A DNA stretch of 64,000 nucleotides from JACCZX01 sp963824935 (GCA_963824935.1 CAWGRF010000019.1:1-64000); one strand, 5' to 3'; numbered from the stretch's first letter, positions 8,926 to 18,114 are shown. The notes: a model not told the origin generated them from the sequence alone. Program-made: numbers and translations.

Positions 8926-9870
8926 CTAACCGCGCGGATGATGCTTTGCATGCAGCGCCTTTAATCGCGCGCGTGCCACATGCGTGTAGATCTGCGTGGT
9001 TGAAATGTCGGCATGGCCGAGCAGTAACTGCACGACTCGCAGATCCGCGCCATGGTTCAGCAGGTGGGTAGCGAATGCGTGGCGCAATCCATGGGGCGAC
9101 AATGGCGCATCGATCGCGGCGCGCGCGGCATATCGCTTGATCAATATCCAGAACATCTGACGGCTCATCGAATGCGCGCGCTGGGTGACAAATAGCGCAT
9201 CGGCCACACGCGAGCCGAGAATCGCGCCGCGTCCATGCTTTAGATAGCGCTCGATCCAGTTGCGCGCCTCTTCACCGAGCGGAACGATGCGCTCCTTGCC
9301 ACCCTTGCCGAGTACCCGCACCAGACCTTCGGCAAGCGACAGTTGAGGCATCGTCAAGCCGACCAGCTCCGAGACACGCAGACCCGTTGCATACAAAAGC
9401 TCCAGCATTGCGCGATCGCGCAATCCGAGTGCACGGTCGGTCTCAGGCGCCCGCAGCAGCGCCTCTACCTGCTCCTCCGATAGCGCCTTGGGAAATCGCG
9501 GCGGCTGCCTTGCACCTTTCAGACGTACGGTTGGGTCGTGTGCGACGCGACCGTCTCTGATCGCCCAGCGATAAAAGCGTCGCAGCACGGCCAGTCGGCG
9601 GTTGGCGGTAGCCGCCAGCGTTGTTGCGTGCCTATCGGCGAAATATTGCGCAAGATGCTCCTCGCGCGCTGAGGCCAGCGTCACTCTCCGGTGGCTCAGC
9701 CACTCCGACAATCCGTTGAGGTCGCGTCGATAGGCTGCGAGCGTGTTCGGCGCCAGGCCGTCTTCGAGCCACGCCGCGTCGGCAAACGTATCGATCAGCG
9801 CATCGTTTGCCGCATGCACGAAATCGGGCGTAACGCCCACGAGGGAGTGCTTTGGCGCTTGAGCCGGCAT
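8926..9870 (-). CDS. xerD: Site-specific tyrosine recombinase XerD
   Basis: Resolves chromosome dimers at dif together with XerC, under FtsK control. All catalytic residues are seen: Arg165 (ATGLRVSEL), Lys189, His260, Arg263 (HGLRH), His286 (GHADIST) and Tyr295 (IYTHV). The N-terminal SAM-like core-binding domain spans about 20-110. 314 residues is slightly longer than E. coli XerD because of a ~16-residue N-terminal extension. XerD is preferred to XerC by the ELVGL and RVLGKGGKERIVPLGEEA stretches. It lies between ogt and plsY in one transcription unit; no integron or phage features are near, so this is the housekeeping copy. Confidence 0.9.
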   Translation of the reverse strand: MPAQAPKHSLVGVTPDFVHAANDALIDTFADAAWLEDGLAPNTLAAYRRDLNGLSEWLSHRRVTLASAREEHLAQYFADRHATTLAATANRRLAVLRRFYRWAIRDGRVAHDPTVRLKGARQPPRFPKALSEEQVEALLRAPETDRALGLRDRAMLELLYATGLRVSELVGLTMPQLSLAEGLVRVLGKGGKERIVPLGEEARNWIERYLKHGRGAILGSRVADALFVTQRAHSMSRQMFWILIKRYAARAAIDAPLSPHGLRHAFATHLLNHGADLRVVQLLLGHADISTTQIYTHVARARLKALHAKHHPRG

Positions 9871-9901
9871 CAGTGCGAACTAGCGCGGCGTGGCGAACAT
9901 G

Positions 9902-10426
9902 CTATGTCAGGTGCAGCGCGTCGCCGGCCTCGTGCATCAACAGCCAGCGCTTGATGCGCTCGTAAGCGCCACCGCGGCGATGCGCAAATCCGCCGACACC
10001 GGAGGCAGCTACGACCCGATGACACGGAATCGCGAGCGGCAGACGGTTATCGCCGCACGCCTGGCCAACCGCGCGCGGCGCACTATTCAGGCGGCGTGCG
10101 AGCTCGCCGTAAGAGCGAGTCGTGCCCGGCGGAATTGAGGCGATCTCGGTCCATACCCGGCGCTGAAATTCTGTTCCGTTAATGGCGAGCGGCAAGTTAA
10201 TTTGCGCAGCGCCGTCCGCGGCATAAGCCGCCAGCTGATCGACAGCGCGCTGCGCCAACTCGTTCGTGGCCGCTTTGCACTCCGTGTCATCGGCCAGGAA
10301 TGTGATCTCTTCGACGCAGGCGCCGCGTGTACGAACCCCGACGGCACCGAACGGCAGCCGCACGATCGCATCGAACCGTTCTGCAGTACCCGCGTTGTGG
10401 ATCGATCGGACGGATGCGGTCAACAT
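9902..10426 (-). CDS. ogt: Methylated-DNA--protein-cysteine methyltransferase
   Basis: Suicide repair protein that takes the methyl group from O6-methylguanine onto its own cysteine. The acceptor is Cys135 in IPCHRVV; upstream are the helix-turn-helix segment with the arginine finger (GTTRSYGELARRL) and the Asn hinge region. After the active site the usual GYRWG-like loop is GGFAHRRGG here. The N-terminal RNase-H-like domain is about 80 residues and poorly conserved, as is normal. 174 residues; no fused AraC (Ada) domain, so it is an Ogt-type enzyme. Three bases separate it from the CHI-like gene upstream. Confidence 0.9.
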   Translation of the reverse strand: MLTASVRSIHNAGTAERFDAIVRLPFGAVGVRTRGACVEEITFLADDTECKAATNELAQRAVDQLAAYAADGAAQINLPLAINGTEFQRRVWTEIASIPPGTTRSYGELARRLNSAPRAVGQACGDNRLPLAIPCHRVVAASGVGGFAHRRGGAYERIKRWLLMHEAGDALHLT

Positions 10427-10429
10427 CGC

Positions 10430-11017
10430 TCAGGCGCCCAGCATGCCCTTTTTCAGCGCCTCATCGGCCGGCTTTTCGCCGAGCCAGATGCGCAGCACCG
10501 CCGCGAAGAACTCGGCGCCGGCAATCGGATTGCCGCGCGGCTGACCGTTAACGGTAATGCGAGTGCCGCCCTCGGGCGTGTAATCAAAGTTGATGGCGTC
10601 ACCCTTCTTCGCCTCACCGATCGATTTCAGTGTCGCCGCGAGCGCATCGGTCTGCGGCTTCAGCGACGCGAGCTGCGCCTCGCTGAGGTTGTTTTTCAAC
10701 CCGTCGTTAAACGAATCGATAAAGCTGTCTGCGTCGACATCGCGCAGCATGCGCAGCGAAACGCGCCGGGCGCCTTTGTCATTGATCACCGTTGCGGCAT
10801 TGGTGCTTTTCTGGGGTACATAAAGCCCCGCTACATAAACCTTGAAAATGGCGCGCCGTCGCAAACCGACGCCGTTCAATTGCAGCGCTTGACCACCGAC
10901 CTGCGCAGTCGGCTCAAACTTTTGCCCTTCCATTTCGATGGGCTGCGCGTGGATCGACATCACCGCCAGCAGGCCCATGAGCGCGACGATCAGATTCGCG
11001 CGTAGCCATTTAGTCAT
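10430..11017 (-). CDS. Chalcone isomerase-like periplasmic protein
   Basis: 195 residues with a signal peptide (MTKWLRANLIVALMGLLAVMSIHA, cleaved near 24). The mature part shows the CHI-fold pattern of bacterial members: GLRRRAIFKVYVAGLYVP near 53-70, RVSLRMLRDVDADSF, then the C-terminal GNPIAGAEFFAAVLRIWLGEKPAD. Bacterial CHI-like proteins are not known to make flavonoids; a lipid or fatty acid binding role has been suggested for the fold. Lies in the ispH-CHI-ogt-xerD-plsY run, 34 bp after ispH and 3 bp before ogt. Function open. Confidence 0.85.
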   Translation of the reverse strand: MTKWLRANLIVALMGLLAVMSIHAQPIEMEGQKFEPTAQVGGQALQLNGVGLRRRAIFKVYVAGLYVPQKSTNAATVINDKGARRVSLRMLRDVDADSFIDSFNDGLKNNLSEAQLASLKPQTDALAATLKSIGEAKKGDAINFDYTPEGGTRITVNGQPRGNPIAGAEFFAAVLRIWLGEKPADEALKKGMLGA

Positions 11018-11051
11018 ACATGCCTCCCACGTGCGCTTGCTCCCGATCGGT

Positions 11052-11984
11052 TCATGCAGTGATCTGATTCAATCCCTTAGGCAACGGAAACACCACCTTT
11101 TCCTGCACACCTTCCAACGGTCGCACGCTACCGGCGCCGAGTTCTCTTAAGCGCTCGATCAACTCGCTGACGAGCACCTCGGGCGCCGATGCACCCGCAG
11201 TCACACCCACCCGGCGCCTTCCGCGTAGCCAACTAGGATCAAGATGATCGGCGCAATCGACCAGATATGCCGGTACACCGAATCGTTGTGCGACTTCGCG
11301 CAGCCGGTTCGAATTCGAACTGTTCTCGCTGCCGACCACGATCACGACGTCGACCTGCGGCGCCATGAACTTGACCGCGTCCTGCCGGTTTTGGGTCGCG
11401 TAGCAGATATCGGCCTTCTTCGGCTCGGCGATCGTCGGGAATCGCCGCTTCAGCGCGGCAACGATGGCGGCCGCGTCGTCCAGCGACAACGTGGTTTGCG
11501 TGACGTACGCCAGCGAATCGGGGGTACGGACTTGCAGCCGCTCGACATCTTCGACGTTTTGAACCAGGTGCATGCCGGCATCGCTCTGCCCCATGGTGCC
11601 CTCGACTTCCGGATGTCCCTGATGGCCGATCATCACAATCTCGCGGCCAGCGGTGCGCATTTTTGCAACCTCAACATGCACCTTGGTGACCAGTGGGCAA
11701 GTCGCGTCGAACACGCGCAGTCCGCGCCGCTGCGCATCGGCCTGCACCGCTTTTGACACCCCGTGCGCTGAGAACACGACGATACCTTCCGGCGGCACCT
11801 CGTCCAGTTCATCGACGAACACGGCACCCTTAGCACGTAGATCATCAACGACGTACTTGTTGTGCACGATCTCGTGCCGTACGTAAATTGGCGCGCCGTG
11901 CACCGCAAGCGCTCGCTCGACAATCTCGATCGCGCGATCGACCCCTGCACAAAAACCTCGCGGCTGCGCGAGCACAACTTCCAT
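11052..11984 (-). CDS. ispH: 4-hydroxy-3-methylbut-2-enyl diphosphate reductase IspH
   Basis: Last step of the MEP isoprenoid pathway, reducing HMBPP to IPP and DMAPP with a [4Fe-4S] cluster. The cluster ligands Cys12 (PRGFCAGVDRA), Cys96 (DATCPLVTK) and Cys194 (DICYATQNR) are all present, as are the substrate histidines His41, His74 and His124. 310 residues, the normal length. First gene of the minus-strand run with CHI, ogt, xerD and plsY; divergent from radC, with 74 bp between start codons. Confidence 0.96.
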   Translation of the reverse strand: MEVVLAQPRGFCAGVDRAIEIVERALAVHGAPIYVRHEIVHNKYVVDDLRAKGAVFVDELDEVPPEGIVVFSAHGVSKAVQADAQRRGLRVFDATCPLVTKVHVEVAKMRTAGREIVMIGHQGHPEVEGTMGQSDAGMHLVQNVEDVERLQVRTPDSLAYVTQTTLSLDDAAAIVAALKRRFPTIAEPKKADICYATQNRQDAVKFMAPQVDVVIVVGSENSSNSNRLREVAQRFGVPAYLVDCADHLDPSWLRGRRRVGVTAGASAPEVLVSELIERLRELGAGSVRPLEGVQEKVVFPLPKGLNQITA

Positions 11985-12058
11985 TAGTCGGTCATTCCCG
12001 GTGGTATCGCGCTACGATCAAAAGATCATGGACAGCAAGTTTAGTCGAGGTCGGTGCG

Positions 12059-12733
12059 GTGGCGATCAAGGATTGGCCTGAGGGCGAGCGCCCGCGCGAA
12101 CGTCTGCTGGCGAGCGGCGCGCAGGCGCTGTCGGATGCTGAGTTGCTCGCGGTGTTCCTCCGCACGGGCGTATCCGGGCGATCGGCGATCGACCTTGGAC
12201 GCGACGCGCTCGCACGTTTTGGCGGACTCAATGGCTTGTTCGCCGCGGACGCCGACGCCCTTGCCCAGATCGGTGGTTTCGGGCCCGCCAAGTACACGCA
12301 ATTGCAGGCGGTACTTGAACTCGCGCGCCGTGCGCTGCAAGAGGACGTCAAGCGCGATACGCTGCTTTCATCACCCGGCAAGGTGCGCGACTACCTGCGG
12401 CTGACCTTGGCGCAGCTCGAGCATGAAGTGTTCATCGTGCTGTATCTCGACGCGCAGAACAGGCTCTTGGCGACCGACGAATTGTTTCGCGGCACTTTGA
12501 CGCAGACCAGCGTGTACCCGCGCGAAGTCGTCAAGCGCGCACTGAAGCACAACGCGGCGGCGGTGATTTTTGCGCACAACCACCCGTCGGGTGTCGCGGA
12601 ACCCAGTCGCGCCGACGAATTGCTGACATCCAACCTTAGGCAGGCGCTCGCGCTGGTCGACGTAAAGGTACTGGATCATCTGATTGTCGCCGGCTCGGCT
12701 ACGGTTTCGTTCGCTGAGCGCGGATTGCTGTAA
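12059..12733 (+). CDS. radC: RadC family JAB1/MPN-type protein
   Basis: 224 residues from a GTG at 12059, which gives the standard N-terminus VAIKDWPEGERPRERLL; no better start is close. An HhH-type segment (GGFGPAKYTQLQAVLELARR, 72-91) precedes a JAMM metalloprotease-like core with HNHPSG at 173-178 and a downstream Asp. The original link to DNA repair has been withdrawn and the function of RadC is open. It is followed at 90 bp by rpmB-rpmG, an order common in proteobacteria. Confidence 0.9.
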   Translation: MAIKDWPEGERPRERLLASGAQALSDAELLAVFLRTGVSGRSAIDLGRDALARFGGLNGLFAADADALAQIGGFGPAKYTQLQAVLELARRALQEDVKRDTLLSSPGKVRDYLRLTLAQLEHEVFIVLYLDAQNRLLATDELFRGTLTQTSVYPREVVKRALKHNAAAVIFAHNHPSGVAEPSRADELLTSNLRQALALVDVKVLDHLIVAGSATVSFAERGLL

Positions 12734-12822
12734 CCGGTGGCTTCGGCCGCAGCAAACCCTTATACTGCGCGGCCTTCGAAATTGACGAATCTGCAAGCAC
12801 TTGCGGTCAGGGAGTTTTCAAA

Positions 12823-13056
12823 ATGGCACGCGTATGTCAGGTAACCGGCAAGCGCCCGATGGTCGGCAACAACGTTTCGCACGCGAATAACCGGACGAAA
12901 CGCCGCTTTATGCCGAATCTTCAGTATCGGCGCTTCTGGGTGGAAAGCGAAAATCGCTGGGTGCGCTTGCGCGTTACCAATGCGGCGCTGCGAACCATCG
13001 ATAAGGTCGGCCTCGAGTCGGTGCTGGCCGATCTGCGCGCGCGCGGCGAAATCTAA
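12823..13056 (+). CDS. rpmB: 50S ribosomal protein L28
   Basis: 77 residues, standard length. The N-terminus MARVCQVTGKRPMVGNNVSHANN and the RRFWVE...VRLRVTNAALRTIDK core are typical of L28. It begins the rpmB-rpmG unit, 25 bp before rpmG. A TATACT-like -10 box lies about 60 bp upstream, inside the radC-rpmB gap, but I see no good -35. Confidence 0.97.
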   Translation: MARVCQVTGKRPMVGNNVSHANNRTKRRFMPNLQYRRFWVESENRWVRLRVTNAALRTIDKVGLESVLADLRARGEI

Positions 13057-13081
13057 CCGGCTGCACAAGAGGACAAACACT

Positions 13082-13249
13082 ATGGCCAAGGGCGCTCGCG
13101 AAAAGATCAAACTCGAGTCAACGGCCGGTACCGGCCACTTCTACACGACGACCAAGAATAAGAAAACCACACCGGACAAACTTCAGTTCAACAAGTTCGA
13201 TCCGGTGGCTCGCAAGCACGTCGCGTACAAGGAAATCAAGCTCAAGTAG
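13082..13249 (+). CDS. rpmG: 50S ribosomal protein L33
   Basis: 55 residues beginning MAKGAREKIKLESTAGTG and ending KHVAYKEIKLK, a standard L33. It has no CxxC pairs, so it is the zinc-free form. Cotranscribed with rpmB and closed by a strong bidirectional terminator 24 bp after the stop. Confidence 0.97.
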   Translation: MAKGAREKIKLESTAGTGHFYTTTKNKKTTPDKLQFNKFDPVARKHVAYKEIKLK

Positions 13250-13272
13250 CGCGTTCAACAGGCGCGTACGTG

Positions 13273-13301
13273 AAAAAGCCCGGCCATGCCGGGCTTTTTT
13301 T
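13273..13301. terminator. Bidirectional intrinsic terminator, rpmG / desaturase
   Basis: A-run, stem AGCCCGGC/GCCGGGCT with a 3-base loop, then TTTTTTT. The A-run and T-run mirror one another, so it can end both rpmG (plus) and the desaturase gene (minus), whose stop lies 11 bp away. Confidence 0.9.
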
Positions 13302-13311
13302 ACCGCGTCGC

Positions 13312-14511
13312 CTATGCGGAGACCGGGCGGTAACTGCGCATTCGGAGCGCCGCCTCCTGCAGTGCATGAATCCCGCTCGCTTCGGCGCGATGAATCCAGT
13401 CCTGCAAGTGTTGCAGCGTCTGTTCGCGCGATGCCGACGAGCGCTCCCAAGTGGCAAGCAGTTCAGTGCGCATCTCGACCAGCGTCTTCATTACGCCGCT
13501 TTGCTTCATGAAGTCGGATAACGAGTGCTGCTCAGCCGCCGCCAGCTTTGACACGTCGCCTTTGCGCAGCACACGCTTTAGTCTTGCGAAGCGGGCATGT
13601 TCGTCGCGCGACAAGCGCAGCCGCTGTAGCTCTTCGCGATGCGCCACTTTCAGCGAGCGCGCATATTTGGCGAGCAAGTCGTAGCGATTTGCGATCACCG
13701 CCTGCACGGTTTCAAGGTCGATCAATCGTTTTGGCTCTGCAACCCTGGCCTTGGGCGCGACGCGTAGCACCTTGGCGAAACCCAGCGCCTGCAGCGCGCG
13801 AACGTAAACCCAGCCCAAATCGAACTCGTACCACTTGTTCGAAAACTTGGCCGACGTCGGGTACGTGTGATGATTGTTGTGCAACTCTTCGCCACCGATC
13901 CAGATGCCCCACGGCACGATGTTATTGCTGACGTCGGCGGTGTCGTAATTACGATATCCCCACCAGTGGCCGATGCCGTTGATCACGCCGGCGGCGTGAA
14001 ACGGAATCCATAACATCTGCACGCCCCAGATGGCGAGTCCGGCAGCTCCGAACAGGATCAAATCCACTCCGACCATTAAACCGACACCCTGCCATGTGAA
14101 GCGCGAAAACACATTGCGCTCGATCCAGTCGTTCGGCGTTCCCTGACCGTAGCGTGCCAGCGTCTCGGCGTTCTTGGCTTCCTCCATGTACAGCTCGGAA
14201 CCGGTCCACAGCACCGCCTTAAGGCCGCGCGTCTGCGGGCTGTGCGGATCGTCCACGGTTTCACATTTGGCGTGGTGCTTGCGATGAATCGATACCCACT
14301 CCTTGGTCAGCATGCCAGTGGTCAGCCAGAGCCAGACCCGGAAGAACATCGCCATAGCGGGATGAAGGTCAAGCGCGCGGTGCGCCTGAGACCGGTGCAG
14401 AAAAATCGTCACGCTGGCGATCGTGATGTGCGTCAAGATCAGCGCCGCCAGGATGAGCTGCCACCAGCTGAGCTGCAGCAGACCACCGTCGAGGAATTCG
14501 AGCAAATACAT
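13312..14511 (-). CDS. Acyl-CoA / acyl-lipid delta-9-type fatty acid desaturase
   Basis: Membrane di-iron desaturase, 399 residues. The three histidine boxes are clear: HRSQAH at 39-44, HRKHH at 76-80 and HNNHH at 211-215, with paired hydrophobic segments at ~17-60 and ~140-185. This pattern fits the bacterial delta-9 acyl-CoA/acyl-lipid desaturase family that adds a cis double bond to saturated acyl chains. The C-terminal ~150 residues form a long basic, helical extension with no clear domain, seen in many betaproteobacterial members. It stands alone; the exact regiospecificity and substrate are inferred from family only. Confidence 0.88.
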   Translation of the reverse strand: MYLLEFLDGGLLQLSWWQLILAALILTHITIASVTIFLHRSQAHRALDLHPAMAMFFRVWLWLTTGMLTKEWVSIHRKHHAKCETVDDPHSPQTRGLKAVLWTGSELYMEEAKNAETLARYGQGTPNDWIERNVFSRFTWQGVGLMVGVDLILFGAAGLAIWGVQMLWIPFHAAGVINGIGHWWGYRNYDTADVSNNIVPWGIWIGGEELHNNHHTYPTSAKFSNKWYEFDLGWVYVRALQALGFAKVLRVAPKARVAEPKRLIDLETVQAVIANRYDLLAKYARSLKVAHREELQRLRLSRDEHARFARLKRVLRKGDVSKLAAAEQHSLSDFMKQSGVMKTLVEMRTELLATWERSSASREQTLQHLQDWIHRAEASGIHALQEAALRMRSYRPVSA

Positions 14512-14622
14512 TCACTTTCCTTAAAAAAAGACGCAACTCAGACCGCCGGCGCCGGGATAGTTCAGGCGGAGCAACCCATATTGTACGCAGCACGTGCCGG
14601 CAAAGCGGCTGCGACGGGCGCG

Positions 14623-16017
14623 TCAGCGCCTTTTTTCAGTCGATTGGCCTTCCGCTGGAGCGTGCGCCGGTGCTGGATTCGCAACCGGGGCCAAGACCTC
14701 AGGCAACGAGGTGATCCGTATTTGACGCTGTGGCGACGGAATTTCAATCTGCTCCTGACGAAAGGCTCTAAGTACGGCGCGCGCGATGTCGGAGCGGATC
14801 GGCAGGCTTCCCGCTTCCGGGTCGCGGATCCAGAAGCCGACTTGCAGGTCGATGCCGTCAGCCCCAAAGCCTGTCACAAACGCGGTGGGCGTCGGGTCAC
14901 GCAGCACGCGTGGTTGCTTGGCCGCCGTTTCGACCAGAATCTGCAGTGCGCGATCAAGATCGGCGTCATAGGCGACCGATAGTTTGACGACGACCTGCAC
15001 GTCGGGATTGCTGTATGAATGATTGATCACCGGCGTGGACACGAGCATCTCGTTCGGCACGATCGTTTCGGTGCCGTCGAGCGCCTTGATCACCGTATAG
15101 CGCGCACTGATTTGCGACACCGCACCGTAGAACTTGTCGACTGTGATCATGTTGCCAATCGACAAGCTGCGATCGAGCAGAATGATGAAGCCGCTGACGT
15201 AGTTGCTTGCGATTTTCTGCAGACCAAGCCCGAGGCCCACACCCAGCGCGCCACCGAAGACCGACAGCACGGTCAGGTCGATTCCGACCAACGACAACGC
15301 CACCAATACCGCAAGCAGCGTCAAGACCGCCTTGACCAGCCGCGCCAGCACCACCCGCGAATTCGGCGCCAGCGCCTCAGCGCCCATCAAGCGCGCTTCG
15401 ACGACCGATCCCGCCCACAGTGCAGCGAATACCGTCAAGATGACACTGACGACGCCGGCCAGAATGTCCCATAAGCTGAGCGGCGGCTTGCCCAGCGGAA
15501 GGCGGACGGCTTCGAGGTAGCCGATCAGATCATGCAACAGGCCGGTGACATACAGCGCCACCAGGACCCAGATGGTCAGCGCAATGCCAAACTCGAAAGT
15601 GCCGATCCACGCGGCGCGTGGCAGCGACCGGCGCAGGATGTAGACGAGCAAGCGGATCGCCGCCATCGCGCCAAGCAGCAGCACCGCGAGCCGCAGCAAC
15701 TGCACATCACGCGCGACCACCGCTCCGGCGAAGTACAACGCAAGCCCGCCGATCACGATCAGCAGGATCGCCGCAATCGGAAACGCTAGACGGCGAAACC
15801 CGCCGATTGAAAATTTCAGAACGTCGACGCGCACACCGTGCGGTGCGTTGGCGGCGGCCGCCAGTCTTTCGCGTGCACGCTGTTCGACCCTGCGCGCGTA
15901 GAACCAGGCGGCGATCAATGCCACTGCAATGAGCGCCAGTTGCCACGCGTGCGTCGGGCGCGACAACTCATTCTGCAAAATGTGTACAACGCTTTCGAAC
16001 AGCGTTTGCCGGCTCAC
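14623..16017 (-). CDS. MscS-family mechanosensitive ion channel
   Basis: 464 residues with about five transmembrane segments in the N-terminal half (first at ~25-42) and the MscS pore helix and beta domain in the second half: GVGLGLGLQKIASNYVSGF near 270-290, followed by LLDRSLSIGNMITVD and the VIKALDGTETIVPNEML segment. These channels release solutes on hypo-osmotic shock. The N-terminal membrane region makes it larger than E. coli MscS (286 aa), closer to the YbdG/YnaI sort. It starts 3 bp after the rsmB stop, so probably cotranscribed. The C-terminus is Pro/Ala-rich. Confidence 0.88.
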   Translation of the reverse strand: MSRQTLFESVVHILQNELSRPTHAWQLALIAVALIAAWFYARRVEQRARERLAAAANAPHGVRVDVLKFSIGGFRRLAFPIAAILLIVIGGLALYFAGAVVARDVQLLRLAVLLLGAMAAIRLLVYILRRSLPRAAWIGTFEFGIALTIWVLVALYVTGLLHDLIGYLEAVRLPLGKPPLSLWDILAGVVSVILTVFAALWAGSVVEARLMGAEALAPNSRVVLARLVKAVLTLLAVLVALSLVGIDLTVLSVFGGALGVGLGLGLQKIASNYVSGFIILLDRSLSIGNMITVDKFYGAVSQISARYTVIKALDGTETIVPNEMLVSTPVINHSYSNPDVQVVVKLSVAYDADLDRALQILVETAAKQPRVLRDPTPTAFVTGFGADGIDLQVGFWIRDPEAGSLPIRSDIARAVLRAFRQEQIEIPSPQRQIRITSLPEVLAPVANPAPAHAPAEGQSTEKRR

Positions 16018-16020
16018 GTC

Positions 16021-17265
16021 TTATCTACGCTCGAATATGGCGGCAAAGAAGCCGTCGGTGCCGTGCAAATGCGGCAACATCACAAAGTACGGCGCGAACT
16101 GCGCTGCGTACTCGACATCGATCGACTGCGCGCGCAGCACGGTCGCCGCGGGCACCAATTCGTACTCCGCATGTTCGGTCAAGAATGCCTCGACTACGTG
16201 CTGATTTTCGCGCACCAGCAACGAGCATGTTGCATACACCAACCGGCCACCGGGCTTGAGCAGCCGGGCCGCGGCGCGCAGCACCGAGCGCTGCACGTCG
16301 TTCACGCGCGCCAGTTCAGCCTCACTGAAACGCCACTTTAAGTCCGGATTGCGACGCAGCGTCCCGCTGCCCGAGCACGGTGCATCGACCAATACGCGGT
16401 CGCACTTACCGTTCAGGCGCTTCACTCGAACGTCCGATTCACTACGGATCACGACCGGATGAACGTTCGACAGGCCACTGCGCTTCAGGCGCGGACCCAG
16501 GCCGCTGAGCCGTCTCTCGTTGACGTCGAACGCATACAAGCGCCCGGTCGATCGCATCAGCGCGCCGATCGCCAACGTCTTGCCACCGGCGCCCGCGCAA
16601 AAATCGACCACCATTTGCCCGCGGCGCGGCTGCAGCAGCCGAGCGATCAGCTGACTGCCTTCGTCCTGTACCTCGATGCGGCCCTCGCGATACGCCGGCC
16701 AGTGAGTCAGCGCCGGCTTGCTCGACAGACGAATCGCATCGGGCGAGTAGCGCGTGGCGGCCGCCCCCACATGATGCGCAGCCAGTTCTTCGAGCACGTC
16801 TTCGCGCGTCGCCTTGATCGAATTGACGCGTAGATCGAGCGGCGCGCTTTCCTTCATTGCGTCGATCAGCGGTGTGGCATCCGCATACTGCCGTTCGATT
16901 TCAATGAACAGCCAGTGCGGCAACTCGGCCCGGATCGAGCTTGGTGCCAGAGCGAGATCGATTGTCAGCGCATGTTTGACCGCGCCGGCATCGCCGCGCA
17001 ACGCGCGTGGATCGATCGCATCGAGGCCGTGTTGGCGGGCAAGCGTGACAAGCGCCGCGAGACGCGGCGCACGCGCCGGATGCGCCGGCTGCATGACCCA
17101 ACCCAGCGTCGCATAGCGGCGCAACGCAAAGAACACGGCTTCGGCAATCAAGCCACGATCACGCTGGCCGAGTGACGGGTGCATGCGAAAGAAGCGCGAC
17201 AGCAATACATCGGACGGGCCGTCGAATTTCAATATGACCGCGAGCGCTGTCGGCCAGCGAGTCAA
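16021..17265 (-). CDS. rsmB: RsmB-type rRNA (cytosine-C5) methyltransferase
   Basis: Class I SAM methyltransferase of the RsmB/Nop2 family, which makes m5C in 16S rRNA. Seen: NusB-like N-terminal domain (FFRMHPSLGQRDRGLIAEAVF), the SAM motif VDFCAGAGGKTLAIGALM, the DAPCSGSGTLRRNPD motif whose Cys aids release, and ATCSLL with the catalytic Cys. 414 residues from a TTG at 17263-17265; an in-frame TGA lies a few codons above, so the N-terminus is about 10-15 residues shorter than usual and may be hidden by a frameshift. E. coli RsmB modifies C967; the exact base here is inferred. Preceded by purN with a 180-bp gap. Confidence 0.87.
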   Translation of the reverse strand: MTRWPTALAVILKFDGPSDVLLSRFFRMHPSLGQRDRGLIAEAVFFALRRYATLGWVMQPAHPARAPRLAALVTLARQHGLDAIDPRALRGDAGAVKHALTIDLALAPSSIRAELPHWLFIEIERQYADATPLIDAMKESAPLDLRVNSIKATREDVLEELAAHHVGAAATRYSPDAIRLSSKPALTHWPAYREGRIEVQDEGSQLIARLLQPRRGQMVVDFCAGAGGKTLAIGALMRSTGRLYAFDVNERRLSGLGPRLKRSGLSNVHPVVIRSESDVRVKRLNGKCDRVLVDAPCSGSGTLRRNPDLKWRFSEAELARVNDVQRSVLRAAARLLKPGGRLVYATCSLLVRENQHVVEAFLTEHAEYELVPAATVLRAQSIDVEYAAQFAPYFVMLPHLHGTDGFFAAIFERR

Positions 17266-17445
17266 CGACCAGCGATGTGATTCGACTCGCCGGCGTCAAC
17301 GGCCGCGCGGCGCCGTTACGTGCACGGCTGGCTGAGTCAGTCGCACTGAGCGCTTCGTGCAGGCGCCGGCTCTGAGAAGGAGTACCACGTGAGCTGCGGC
17401 GCGTGTCGCGCCGGGCGCGCTCGTTTCGGCCGGACCCTCCGGCCT

Positions 17446-18114
17446 TCATGATGCGAGCAGCGACAGTTCGCCGGCTGCGATAGCTTTGAGCGCGTCACGC
17501 CGATCACCGCATTGCACCCGGCCTTCGAGTACTTGACGCACTGCCCACGGCAGGAGCCGATGCTCTTGCTGCAAGACACGGGCGGCAAGTGCGACCTCGT
17601 CATCGTTCGCATGTACCGGCACAGCTGCTTGGGCGATGATCGCTCCGGCATCGATTTCATCCGACACAAAATGGACGGTCGCGCCGTGTGTGCGGACTCC
17701 TGCCTCGAGCGCTCGCCGATGTGTGTTCAACCCCGGAAACGACGGCAGCAGCGACGGATGAATATTGATCAGGCGCCCGGCGTAACGGCGCACGAACTGC
17801 GGCGTCAACACGCGCATGAATCCGGCCAGCACAACCAAGGCCGGCGCATAGGGATCGATCGCACCGGCCAATTCGGTCTCGAATGCGGCGCGCGATGGGA
17901 ACTGATCGTGGGCGACGACGTGAAACGGAACACTGTGTGCGCGTGCCACCTCGAGGGCCTCGGCCTCGGCACGGTTGCTGATCACGGCGGCAATGCGTGC
18001 GCGCAGTTGGTTTTCCCAGCGCTCTGTCGCCGCATTCGTCAGTAGCGCTTGCAGATTGCTGCCGCGCCCCGACACCAACACGACGATGTTGCTGACGCTG
18101 TTATTGGTTGTCAT
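17446..18114 (-). CDS. purN: Phosphoribosylglycinamide formyltransferase PurN
   Basis: Third step of purine synthesis, moving a formyl group from 10-formyl-THF to GAR. 222 residues from ATG 18114 (MTTNNSVSNIVVLVSGRGSN). The phosphate-binding VSGRGSNLQALL, the catalytic HPSLLPSFPGLNTH segment, HGATVHFVSDEIDAGAII and the paired His/Asp are all in place. The last stretch after VLQQEHRLLPWAV is normal. Divergent from ribF. Its stop overlaps by ATGA a small open frame of doubtful reality. Confidence 0.95.
   Translation of the reverse strand: MTTNNSVSNIVVLVSGRGSNLQALLTNAATERWENQLRARIAAVISNRAEAEALEVARAHSVPFHVVAHDQFPSRAAFETELAGAIDPYAPALVVLAGFMRVLTPQFVRRYAGRLINIHPSLLPSFPGLNTHRRALEAGVRTHGATVHFVSDEIDAGAIIAQAAVPVHANDDEVALAARVLQQEHRLLPWAVRQVLEGRVQCGDRRDALKAIAAGELSLLAS

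Noticed and set aside
8926..9870. Tyrosine recombinase as the integrase of a genomic island
   Set aside because: It has XerD features and sits in a housekeeping run with ispH, ogt and plsY; no att site or island genes are seen.
17159..17449. 96-codon open frame coupled to purN by ATGA
   Set aside because: Low-complexity Arg/Ser-rich product, overlaps rsmB by more than 100 bp, no recognisable fold; most likely a by-product of high GC.
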